Assembly (NCBI GenBank): GCA_031255235.1
Contig: JAIRSX010000025.1
Location: 1 to 22,880, forward strand
Origin: Rickettsiales bacterium
GTDB taxonomy: Bacteria; Pseudomonadota; Alphaproteobacteria; Rickettsiales; UBA1997
Length of the DNA stretch: 22,880 nucleotides
Direction: 5' to 3'
Part shown: positions 11,001 through 16,910 of the stretch, in pieces
Layout: every line of letters starts with the position of its first letter
Numbering within the stretch: position 1 is the stretch's first letter
Translations under genes and position numbers: made by a program
Notes under the pieces: generated by a model
The model's database searches: none
What the model saw: the letters and a program-made list of their open reading frames with translations, nothing else
Told to the model about the DNA's origin: nothing

Positions 11001-14000
11001 ATAAGTTCTCCATATATTAGAGTAAAAGAGAGAAACAATCTTATCTAACGCGTTTCCACTTCCACCGTCAAACTCATAACTTTTATTTGCATCGTAATAC
11101 TTAACAGGAGCACAAAAATTTTGAGTTTGCAATGGGGCACAAATACCTAACTCTCTAGGAGTTATAGTTCTAACCTCCATAATGTTTTGATCAAAACCAT
11201 CGGAACCAAGACCAGCAAGTTTACAAGCACAGACATTATCCACGGTCGGAGGTACATCTCCCCCACTATCATTCGACAAAATAGTTCTAAATAGATTGTA
11301 ACCAGGCTTAAAACATCTCTCATCCAAACCCAAACAAGCATCACCACTACAGCTACAGTCAATTTTCCTAACACAATTCTTAAGAGATACACTACAATTC
11401 TGTGGCAAAATATCAGCAAGAGGTTTACAATCATCTCCCCTATCACAGTATTCTGTATAAAACTCTCTTCTACAAGCAGGATTTAATTTACCGTTAACGG
11501 TGTTATCCAACACACATTTACCAATTCCATCTATTCTTTCAGTAGAAACTCTATCAAGATCTATGGCATATACTTTTGTTTGATGAACACTACCCTCTTC
11601 AAAATACTTTTCAAAACCACTAGATGCACACATTTCACTAAAAGCACCATTAACATACCAATTTTCCCTGATGTTTGTAAGCTTAGCAGAATCAACGTCA
11701 TCATCAAATTGAATTGTTTTTTCTCCACCATTGGCAGTGGTACAGAAATTTTCAATCTGCATTTCACAATTTCTGATTCTACCCTCTAAAACTATAATTT
11801 GGGTTTCCGCTCCTTCCACATCGGGATTTGCACGATAATATTCTAATGAATTAACATTTTTAACACATGAATAATGCAATTGACTACAATAGCTAGAGGT
11901 CATAAAAATAGGATAACCAGAAGCATAACCATAATCCATAGCACGAAGATTGCGGTAGCTATTTATACCGTTTAACAATGCATCATAACTATTACAAGTA
12001 TTTCGTGGTTCAGGAACACTAGACAAGTGTTTTGATTCATCTTCCTTAAGTGGAAGTGAAGCACAAGAAGACACTCCGTATACTCTCAATAACAAATTTT
12101 TTCTCTCCCTGACATCTTCAACAGCATTAGTTGTTAAAAAGTCATCTCTTTCTTTGCCAACAGTAGGAGTAATGGCATCAGAACTAGGATACGTATCACC
12201 ATTATGAAAAAACGCTTTTACAAAAGGCTCTAACTTTAATCTACCAGATTCATCAGCAACCATCGCAAATTTGTTAAGTGGAGGCGTTCCCCTTGACAAA
12301 CATCCAATTTGTGTTTCATTTCCGGTTAACGAAACTTGAAATGCACAAGCCAAACCTCTTGGGGTTGGATAAATTTGTCCGTATTTTTTAAATCTATAGT
12401 CAGTAGATATAATACTACCATTGTAATTTGTTGAAATCGAACCACTAACCGATGTTTGTGAGAAAAATATTGTTGTCGCATCAGCATCAGTTTGTACTGT
12501 GGTATGATATTTCAATTTAATTGAAGGAGCAAAGAAGTCTAACACCTCATCACTAGTCCCTCTAACCAGAAGATAATTTGATGTATTAACTTTTCTATAA
12601 GAATGCAACTCAACTATAGGCATAAATAAATTAGGCGTATTGGTAGCAGTAGCATATCTCCAATAAACAGGTGTTGGTAAAGGAATCGGTACGGAAGCAC
12701 CCTGCTGTTCTACTATAAATCTTCCTGTCAAAACACCATTCTCACCAGTCTCGTAATTCATCTCACTATAAACACCCCTACATCCTAACACGTTATCAAC
12801 TGCACAATTCTTTGCATTCAAAGGATTTGAACTTCCATCAATTTGATTATTACCAATATACTGAACCACATCAACCGCCATCCAGTCACCTTTATCTTTA
12901 TCATTCTTTTTGTCTTCTGGCTTCCACCAAATCTCCTCACCATCTTTAAGGGTATTGGATTTTTTGTCTATCTTTAAAGTATAGCATTTCTCATTTACAA
13001 GCTGTATCCTTTCAGGACCACCACCAAATCTGTACGAATACCTATTCTTATTAAATCCTTCTTCTCTGTAATTTTCACACCACTTATCTGATTCAACAAG
13101 AACATAATTACCATTTCTCGACTTTATCTTGTAATTAGATTCATACATGGCAGAACAATTAAGATTTTTAAATAAATGTTCACCATAAACATCTTCATCG
13201 GTGATTTTGCCATCACAATTGTTATCAGACAAACTATTATCATCCAACATACTGATACCAGTCAATCTCCCTTTATACCAAGGACCAACTGAATGTCTTG
13301 ATCTTTTTGAAAAATCTGGATTATCTATATGATTATATTCATCCCGTCTTTTAAATTCTATCACTTTACAACCATAATCTGCAAAACCTGTGCTATCGTT
13401 TTTAAATAAAGTACCAACATTAATGATATTACCATCACCATCTTTTTCACTACACTTGCCGATTAAACCATATTTAGGATTTGGTCCCATAAACTCACTG
13501 ACATTAAAAAAACTACCATGAGTCCCATTAAGTGTTGTTGTGTTCTTTTTAAGTTTCCCTTCGTTACCATCTTTCCCTTCCTCCCAACTGGCATTACAGG
13601 CACCACGCGCTCCATCAATACATGTATTCATTGCAGATATATCTGTCATATTATCCCTGCAAAATATCCTTTTAAATCCTAATGCTGTTGAATTATCATC
13701 ACTTTTTTCCGCTATAGCACATGTCCCATAAACATTCTCAGCATCTCTGATTTCATCGATATCGGAACTCGCAGCAACTGCATATGTCGTATTTTTACCT
13801 GTACAACCTCCAGAGGTCCTATCCAAAAAGACATAATATTTGGCACCTATCTTTCTCGCTCTAAATCTAAAACTATTAAACGTCCCATTAGAAATAGTCC
13901 TTGATACACAGGTAGCTGCATTATTTGGAGTAATTGAACCACTATTAACATTTTCTAATGTACAATCCTCATCATCAGTAACAGTCATGGTTACACACTC

Positions 14001-16592
14001 ATCACCACCATTCATTTGAAAACTACAAGTACCAAACGCACAATCAACCCTCGTTTCCCTTTTTCCACACACATTAAGTTCACCAAGCGGTTTAAATCTT
14101 AGACAAGCAGTGACTGAAACGTGCTTAACTCTTGGTTGCTTTTCATCAAACACAAAACGCGGATTACCACTTATATAGTAACTATCATGATATGGCTCAT
14201 TACAAAAATTGCCGTTATTTCCACAAGTGTAAGTTGATGATGTATCCACAACACCAGTATTCGAAGCATCACAAATACCAAGTGGTATTGGCAACAAACC
14301 ACCATTGGTAATTTCTGTAGCAGAAATACCAAACTCCGCGCTGTAATAATTATTTTCTTCATAAGTTCGACCCTTTCCACCAGCAATAATATCTGTAATC
14401 TTCCTCGTTTCAAATTTGCCTCTGTAATCGGATGAACTAACACAAAACATTTGTTTAAGTTTATTGCTATCACCTTCATTCAAACTGCTAATTGGTTTTA
14501 TGGCAACAACACTACTTTGAGAATATTCATAATGTTTCGCTTGCGTTTTTCTGCCTGGCTCAGTCAATGCATACCAAACCGACGTAGGTACCCCAAACCC
14601 AATCGGAAGCATCAACACCCCCAAAAGAACATAAAGCACCAGATGTTCTTTGTCCCAATTTGGGTGCAGAGGAATATCATTTTGTCCAAATAGCGTCCTT
14701 TTTAATATGACCTTAACTGTACCGCCTTTATCGACACAATTAATAAATTCTTTTGTTACACCATCCCCATCGCAAGAAATATTACCACCACGCCCACCAT
14801 CACAATAACCACCACCGCTAATATTGTCCCCTCTATGATTACTATGATAATCATTATAATATTTTCCATACGTATGTAATTTGCCATCAGTACTATCTGT
14901 TATTTGGCAAACTATTTCCGTCGCTCTCGGTGAAGGAGTTGGCCTCATATAGAAAGAGAAATCATCTACAATATCTTGAGGTTCACTTTTAGTTCCACTA
15001 GTTCTACATAATTCAGTTGAAGCGTTTGCACTCAACCCACAATCAACCGTTCTGATACATGATGAGGAATAATCTTCACTACCTGTATTTCCACGAAATT
15101 CGTTATAATCTTTTAAGATAGTTTTTGCTTGAGAAACAAGAGCATATTTACTCTCTTTATTTGTAACCCCATTATCAACACCAGTGTATTCGTCACAAAC
15201 CCATCCATCGCCATTTCTCAGCACCACATTTCTAATAGAGGTCTCATCGGCACAAGATACTTTATTACAAAAGAAAGAAAGAGAATCAGGCAACTTATAT
15301 TTATTGCAACCTTCAACCTTATAATCTAACATCTCACAAGTATTATCCCTCATGTTATTTTTGGCATAATCGTAGTTATTTAATATGTCTCTTTCATAAA
15401 GATGAATGTATTTCTTTTTGCTCCCACCAAAAACATCATCATGCAAAACCTCAGCAGAAGGTGCGTAAAACTTATCAAATGAAGTAGGACATTGAGATGA
15501 AGTGGTAGCCTGACGAGGACATTGATGTATCCTACAATGGTAAACTTCAGAATTTGATGATATGTTTTCGCCAACAAACTCTAGCTTTGGAATGCCTGCA
15601 CCTTTAACCCACAAAAACGGAAAAACTTCCGGTTTCGTCATCTCGTTACAATATAAAGTAGGAGAACAATACTTTTTATAAGTGGCACTCCCCATAGAAA
15701 CAGATGCACCAAGTGCACCATTAATTATACAATCAATATCACCTTCAGGACAAGAACCAACATCTGGTACATTTGTTTTGCCATCACTTTTGAATGACCT
15801 ATTATTCACAGCCCTGAATTCCATTAAAGACAGACTGTCACAAGGACGACAAGTCTCCTTTACACTATCATCAACGCTACCAATTTTTGAAAGTTTATAA
15901 TTATCAGTATCCGTTGCCACCCCACCACCAGTCGACCTATTGCTATCAATACCAGTAAATTTTTTAGGCAAAAAATATGTTACGGTACAAAAATTTGGAT
16001 CATCCTTACCACTGGAATTCTTGGGCTCTTTTGAAATTCCTTGAACACCAACACAAACACCAGAAGCATCCAATGTGGTAGCATTACAATATCTTTGCAA
16101 CCTATTATTGGGACAGCAATATTTACCACCACCCTGAGCATCACCCATTTCTGTCTCTCCTCTTTCACAAGAATTCCTAACTTGTAGTGTTTCTCCTGGT
16201 ATATCAGGATCGGCATTACAATATTTCAAAAGATTCTGAATCTTGCCAGGATTTAATTCATGATTCTTATCCTCATCAATTTCAGAAAAAGTATAATAAC
16301 CACAATTATGATTTTCCACCATAATAACTTTGGAACCGCTAAGGCCACTGACTTTTATATTATCATCACTTCCAACCCAATCCCATTCATTAATAAGCAC
16401 CTCCCTCAAATCTGTAGAATACCCTCTATTGTGACCACCAGTAACCCTGGTACTGGTAGAAACTATATTGGGCTTAATATTCTTAATATTAATCTTATAA
16501 CACTCATCTGCCGCCTTCAACGAAGAATTCATCAAAAAAAAGCAAATAAAACAAATCACAAACTGTTTATATTTTTTATATAAAATAACCAC
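2097..16592 (-). CDS. Giant cysteine-rich exported protein, about 4,830 aa
   Basis: This is one uninterrupted frame of about 14.5 kb. I do not recognise a named family. From GTG 16592 the N-terminus is a textbook signal peptide: basic KKYK, hydrophobic FVICFICFFLM, then SLKA-ADE as cleavage site. The frame is also open to TTG 16658, but that adds a second hydrophobic run before the signal; ATG 16535 would remove it. A hand count gives about 160 cysteines across the whole length, as in disulfide-bonded extracellular proteins. Features from N to C are a cysteine-rich region, a hydrophobic helix at 14570-14646, long cysteine/glycine/asparagine-rich tracts with EF-hand-like loops, repeated C..G.W..C modules, a coiled-coil stretch (about 5400-5880), a tandem repeat (5121-5377), a second helical stretch (about 4000-4340) and a glycine-rich tail with CC. 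It ends in TAG. A surface adhesin or stalk-like protein is the likeliest reading, by inference only. The intact frame among eroded neighbours implies selection. Confidence 0.85.
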   Translation of the reverse strand: MVILYKKYKQFVICFICFFLMNSSLKAADECYKINIKNIKPNIVSTSTRVTGGHNRGYSTDLREVLINEWDWVGSDDNIKVSGLSGSKVIMVENHNCGYYTFSEIDEDKNHELNPGKIQNLLKYCNADPDIPGETLQVRNSCERGETEMGDAQGGGKYCCPNNRLQRYCNATTLDASGVCVGVQGISKEPKNSSGKDDPNFCTVTYFLPKKFTGIDSNRSTGGGVATDTDNYKLSKIGSVDDSVKETCRPCDSLSLMEFRAVNNRSFKSDGKTNVPDVGSCPEGDIDCIINGALGASVSMGSATYKKYCSPTLYCNEMTKPEVFPFLWVKGAGIPKLEFVGENISSNSEVYHCRIHQCPRQATTSSQCPTSFDKFYAPSAEVLHDDVFGGSKKKYIHLYERDILNNYDYAKNNMRDNTCEMLDYKVEGCNKYKLPDSLSFFCNKVSCADETSIRNVVLRNGDGWVCDEYTGVDNGVTNKESKYALVSQAKTILKDYNEFRGNTGSEDYSSSCIRTVDCGLSANASTELCRTSGTKSEPQDIVDDFSFYMRPTPSPRATEIVCQITDSTDGKLHTYGKYYNDYHSNHRGDNISGGGYCDGGRGGNISCDGDGVTKEFINCVDKGGTVKVILKRTLFGQNDIPLHPNWDKEHLVLYVLLGVLMLPIGFGVPTSVWYALTEPGRKTQAKHYEYSQSSVVAIKPISSLNEGDSNKLKQMFCVSSSDYRGKFETRKITDIIAGGKGRTYEENNYYSAEFGISATEITNGGLLPIPLGICDASNTGVVDTSSTYTCGNNGNFCNEPYHDSYYISGNPRFVFDEKQPRVKHVSVTACLRFKPLGELNVCGKRETRVDCAFGTCSFQMNGGDECVTMTVTDDEDCTLENVNSGSITPNNAATCVSRTISNGTFNSFRFRARKIGAKYYVFLDRTSGGCTGKNTTYAVAASSDIDEIRDAENVYGTCAIAEKSDDNSTALGFKRIFCRDNMTDISAMNTCIDGARGACNASWEEGKDGNEGKLKKNTTTLNGTHGSFFNVSEFMGPNPKYGLIGKCSEKDGDGNIINVGTLFKNDSTGFADYGCKVIEFKRRDEYNHIDNPDFSKRSRHSVGPWYKGRLTGISMLDDNSLSDNNCDGKITDEDVYGEHLFKNLNCSAMYESNYKIKSRNGNYVLVESDKWCENYREEGFNKNRYSYRFGGGPERIQLVNEKCYTLKIDKKSNTLKDGEEIWWKPEDKKNDKDKGDWMAVDVVQYIGNNQIDGSSNPLNAKNCAVDNVLGCRGVYSEMNYETGENGVLTGRFIVEQQGASVPIPLPTPVYWRYATATNTPNLFMPIVELHSYRKVNTSNYLLVRGTSDEVLDFFAPSIKLKYHTTVQTDADATTIFFSQTSVSGSISTNYNGSIISTDYRFKKYGQIYPTPRGLACAFQVSLTGNETQIGCLSRGTPPLNKFAMVADESGRLKLEPFVKAFFHNGDTYPSSDAITPTVGKERDDFLTTNAVEDVRERKNLLLRVYGVSSCASLPLKEDESKHLSSVPEPRNTCNSYDALLNGINSYRNLRAMDYGYASGYPIFMTSSYCSQLHYSCVKNVNSLEYYRANPDVEGAETQIIVLEGRIRNCEMQIENFCTTANGGEKTIQFDDDVDSAKLTNIRENWYVNGAFSEMCASSGFEKYFEEGSVHQTKVYAIDLDRVSTERIDGIGKCVLDNTVNGKLNPACRREFYTEYCDRGDDCKPLADILPQNCSVSLKNCVRKIDCSCSGDACLGLDERCFKPGYNLFRTILSNDSGGDVPPTVDNVCACKLAGLGSDGFDQNIMEVRTITPRELGICAPLQTQNFCAPVKYYDANKSYEFDGGSGNALDKIVSLFYSNIWRTYQKIEGRYYIAEDLGHAEFERSNICRDCGGLSGTALTDCQAWNENFCLSTEYTYNRLTGEECPGGSGTSCVRGNFAIGQCVGFWRNKSENITPIANCVGIDQNTGRSCSDFSVSSCVPRLQLVDNTECVRYVCPFVNESDVYHDGFSEEKDYSEYDAMTSDDRGVRHGYALWNEYKKGSDVDRCILDENCEFHDYDDEGRNIYQADLPREQRSDYRSGIENGRGDDIEERVANFCAQGYGPAGSNYILRKYMAHLLPQNTGNVFDTTGEGDLGMIGYIRAQNEYVRKVLGANIGFYGHRNIMRRLPQSYNLDSLHSYNISNADDFKDYMKFSAFARYYGLEHLPVRYCTQTGEWQSPSDLYNLHGVSPYYKANTTFESLANDTDKGIINDLGRIKGEDILNKNKTSMNIDGSAVNINAKYCERLYCPGFDEEYAGFLSLENSCDPANTDPAISNPNCPVIPVNGSGNTVSITRAGVPVTYNVYWNNSGVNRFQYPNGLYNSYAQLNYVDTNSKDVGYVSRTSPYDDPRNATLYESFYNNAYYTPTPPSAFDTRGNTELMNKYTIWRHAAGASWDSVTAPRAPGVDFIKVQGKCINERKFFTSDTVLVKDFEGQYNSAFRVHGANSNIGLTTKKSLKAPNQDKYVMVTNILNEFISTLGSKEPTRYCGKFGQWSAVNNGCVSACEALDPFRTEFFDANYNGYLENWEITSLLARPTFSRGANVRWENKKRNVLQNGIQNWKRYNPSQRYADDVSNIKLISSGGKSVKDFMKYFWEDWTGNKDNSGAIVGMPCVVEDKEGNKIDDPNCGTDVITLQTGYGDYLSKAKFASGVDESTERNGVRTKTPTWERVDAEDVDWYSVVYDNNGNITNIEFKKGKNYHGYLFGDKYTGGAKWPRSLSLKPSHMMERGIVNDSDVNSQYIYISDAAKGIDKVYVKGECVASVGPRYQLEKTNWLEDFPDEGVTFVRSGPTNIHVAGLEGKIAKATGGAPYRECMEDGTWGKIHNPCINFKTCTDFTLNTKNILQLNVDNSAESFNTPRTDFVSGFIDNNAVDKSSGKLTHTAKDERGASFGFRVVKAEDAQQNEKLGEQYAYVGTLNGGAVTIGQAEAGDDVNINTECQTVNTMFLEKTIDGRPVNADRSNVAMIGRTCDTGAGLWKSGYAKYDCKMKACGDVSYVIGGESGGLDSDKIAIVDYKVDRKGGAFIVSGGTINESNVINSVSGIYYPKSSGYQGEVKFGKYNTNSGTDDRQVFTNYEFMAKCPNGYVCKDCPNNMLKFTCDLPSNPNSDSRPFWTRTGECVALSCVWQNDYNARNGAGKSEDVNKKDGRAMIYGEYVNFDVNGKRDIKNYKVNSGVLQGLDWSNRYMVLPEANLEDEDNESIINVAGGIPRFDYASFYYPNHTNYDNQNISDAILLDRKVITPPPALGTTQYNYNSNSSNKNIVLTRYPYLSRTSIMINDNNNGLIDNHHADDVKIGDSNTPINPPRYMANNTVGVDPNVPSYRKTWKVHTDSNGSTSINKDKYFLFPDNKRNEKNEFSKSFPKVSSVVSGECNGSIECPVSQIITKAGRVSVGTKVRMDAFCVRRKGLFYPKNRAIIAECVVPVTGPTEDPNSKWELPGTRNYDPDNGIGKNADWDKRNATAVWDVKVYSDYAKKTLVTGGNNPIELGGNDFGKCIRACDIRDIYEDGTEIRKSMDKNHLVPHLLKWTGGNPNDDSEFKEREKQRDNIKKLMFEIRDKERMFGSKLVARKGIIARDIEDTRSSFCSDVSAYRDAFYDNPYYADYNKDKITLGSLTSRIRNLLSEIGGTDAKITEIGSVIIGLNEEIENDRGGIRRIADAVSSKNENISTIINKVRSDISSIATSIPSSKIKEITITDTGGAPGKISCLTENSQAQFREKIEEYTVLMDSPMCTGKDPNEKSISLGDYSGVPGKTLCFASGAKANFQARLENYENIISTTRCCGNGSCGNGMSIAQLESRLRDILNEVRSIANDNSLNAIKDVVERLSFASDDSGAFKIVDPPIGDIATDGKLMMLVDGQSGIAARKINGIYTVMSEEDGGGVNCTGDFVCQVVDRENGRTCVPLTGENGETSEICSERDDGYGLTISDTNHNYNVNKVLKVIRVKNVDVNNDVTVPDSTNVILPFISQNTTLKSVTRVGNSLFINRNDNYVDVKDSISNLLSELNTYSNNISFNNVYYNPKTSGSGGSITGYDVNLGNDLSAYAGVFDDFKAGINEVLSGLYSIKSLSREIGEGIENIKNLEFKKLALLILMANHRYKQAIIAINSGLLFEEVSVLSEYESQIQGRIGEFDGLKEASRNGLIGKMSALKTSALRQCNTGCDKEYTGKTDTDCYNMVITNYGTCNEDNNDFGSCSGLCPAGTYNPTNINYCSSLEDDPKAVREAALYQAKLDEYLIRNTRVYTKNKDGKEVVGVEGVDYFNECNDESACEVEDSKVSFDDIKEENNFTNKMNRFVVGNGQYVKFSCDEENYYKGDDVKYVCDTSTGVGVWQLSGSSNCKKYVDAIAYSNYKVRASWDSKTENSGYNFSLDNEVSSVIVLRRKEYNGDDKEVSVGTGDVRSSWVNGNGVDGWGRGSLAKLAVGLSCTFTSNLIEESNGSTWNRLGLSCTKGGAYYDAWKGAAGQCNEKYIGNIGGSEIPVDRFLNGARDGWPGAEDKCGSDDRKLGGPRGNSSTYSIQSNVNEIYHCNVDRIPYESNHQKLVIRSGETSKQLSVSSLSMSVKLNGKDTEYYKKGSKIFVPCTSDVTLNKEYTDSVPVEILKKLRGGVYFECGEDGKWDLVNNYCGEKSGFETCIRNDDLNDPLKKKDAFNKIVQIDVKSNPGNGDYRRGPGTHFRGYMHLSKDLYSDFGRSIPQGVTGLGNVCDTGGAGSSFYVKNIGGNYDTLISAIGGCGGSGGKGPSGSRCCEKQRDGEYWWYGVGGGSNIFRSDIMLNGGHMGDTNIDNSLEVSVCY
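2103..2400 (-). other. Glycine-rich, cysteine-paired C-terminal tail
   Basis: The last hundred residues of the giant protein contain GGAGSSFYV, AIGGCGGSGGKGPSGSRCCE, WWYGVGGGSNIF and a final VSVCY. The composition differs from the body of the protein and ends on cysteine and tyrosine at the stop codon. Glycine-rich beta-type tails occur in phage tail fibres and surface proteins. No known anchor motif (LPXTG, C-terminal hydrophobic helix, autotransporter barrel) is present. Confidence 0.45.
2600..3668 (-). other. Two Sushi/CCP-like modules near the giant protein C-terminus
   Basis: Around 3455-3668 the protein reads ACEVEDSKV, then NGQYVKFSCDEENYY, KYVCDTS, W and SSNC. Around 2600-2770 it reads YYKKGSKIFVPC, VYFECGEDGKWD and NNYC. 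Both fit the Sushi (CCP) layout of four-cysteine modules: G-x-x-V-x-F-x-C, an aromatic stretch, then C-x(n)-W-x(n)-C. Shorter C-x-x-x-G-x-W-x(n)-C endings occur in the same protein near 7985-8036, 8965-9013 and 9944-9965. Sushi folds are uncommon in bacteria. The assignment is by pattern only. Confidence 0.4.
5121..5377 (-). repeat. Tandem protein repeat in the giant gene
   Basis: Two adjacent units of about 50 residues align at the protein level. The first has GAPGKISC, then QAQFREKIEEY and MDSPMC (about 5267-5377). The second has GVPGKTLCF, then KANFQARLENYENI and TTRCC (about 5121-5223). Cysteine spacing, the GxPGK start and the F-x-x-(K/R)-(I/L)-E-x-Y core are kept while the DNA has diverged. 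This indicates an old duplication held by structural constraint. Confidence 0.7.
5400..5880 (-). other. Coiled-coil-like region of the giant protein
   Basis: This part encodes charged, heptad-like sequence with almost no cysteine: REKQRDNIKKLMFEIRDKE, then SRIRNLLSEIGG, ITEIGSVIIGLNEEIEND, and repeated I/V/L spacing to IINKVRSDISSIATS. It contrasts sharply with the cysteine-rich parts on either side, as for a helical rod between globular domains. A second helical stretch lies at about 4000-4340. Confidence 0.55.
8884..8925 (-). other. EF-hand-like calcium loop
   Basis: The giant protein here reads FFDANYNGYLENWE. Loop positions D-x-N-x-N-G-x-L-x-x-x-E match the 12-residue EF-hand consensus at 1, 3, 5, 6, 8 and 12. 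A related loop, DNNCDGKITDED, lies at about 13189-13225, and a degenerate one, NDNNNGLIDNHH, at about 6601-6637. Calcium-stiffened extracellular proteins often carry such loops. Calcium binding is inferred. Confidence 0.5.
14570..14646 (-). other. Internal hydrophobic helix in the giant protein
   Basis: About 26 consecutive apolar residues (LVLYVLLGVLMLPIGFGVP and onward), roughly residues 650-675 counted from GTG 16592. They are preceded by acidic DKEH and followed by basic GRKTQAKH. It is the only strong membrane-type segment after the signal peptide. By the positive-inside rule the following 4,150 residues would be cytoplasmic, which conflicts with their cysteine content. Confidence 0.6.
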
Positions 16593-16658
16593 GACGTTCC
16601 AGTAAAAAATCAAGCCAATTATAACAAATTGAAAGCAAAAGACAAATTTATATATCAA

Positions 16659-16910
16659 TTTTATAGTTGCTTCACATTGGATCGGTTATTGAATAATATT
16701 GACAAACGGACCAAAAACAAAATTAAAAATAAAGTTTTCACAATTGTTAAATTAAAATACAACATTATGTACATGGTTAAACTATATTACTTTCTGATTT
16801 TTTCCAAAATTCATAAAAAATATTTTCATTTTTATGCAAAAATATATCTACTATTTGCTTTTTATAAAAAAATGTTTAAACTTATATTAGTTTTGATATT
16901 TTAAAAGGAA
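16659..16910. promoter_or_regulatory. Divergent promoter region, giant gene / glutamine synthetase
   Basis: This 252-base spacer separates the two divergent genes and is extremely AT-rich. On the plus strand, TTGACA at 16699-16704 is a perfect -35 match. It is followed 17-18 bases later by a weak A/T -10 (16722-16729), giving a leader of about 170 bases before glutamine synthetase. On the minus strand a TATAAA-type box lies near 16660, overlapping the TTG at 16658, which favours a later start for the giant gene. An open frame at 16629-16904 is low-complexity and is not called. Confidence 0.35.

Noticed and set aside
2436..16216. Many open frames of 60-120 codons on either strand inside the giant gene
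   Set aside because: Shadows of the long gene. Their translations are biased by the antisense codon pattern and show no family motifs or ribosome sites.
16629..16904. 91-codon open frame between the giant gene and glnN
   Set aside because: Low-complexity K/I/F/Y sequence in a divergent promoter region, with no domain, and it overlaps the 5' end of the giant gene.
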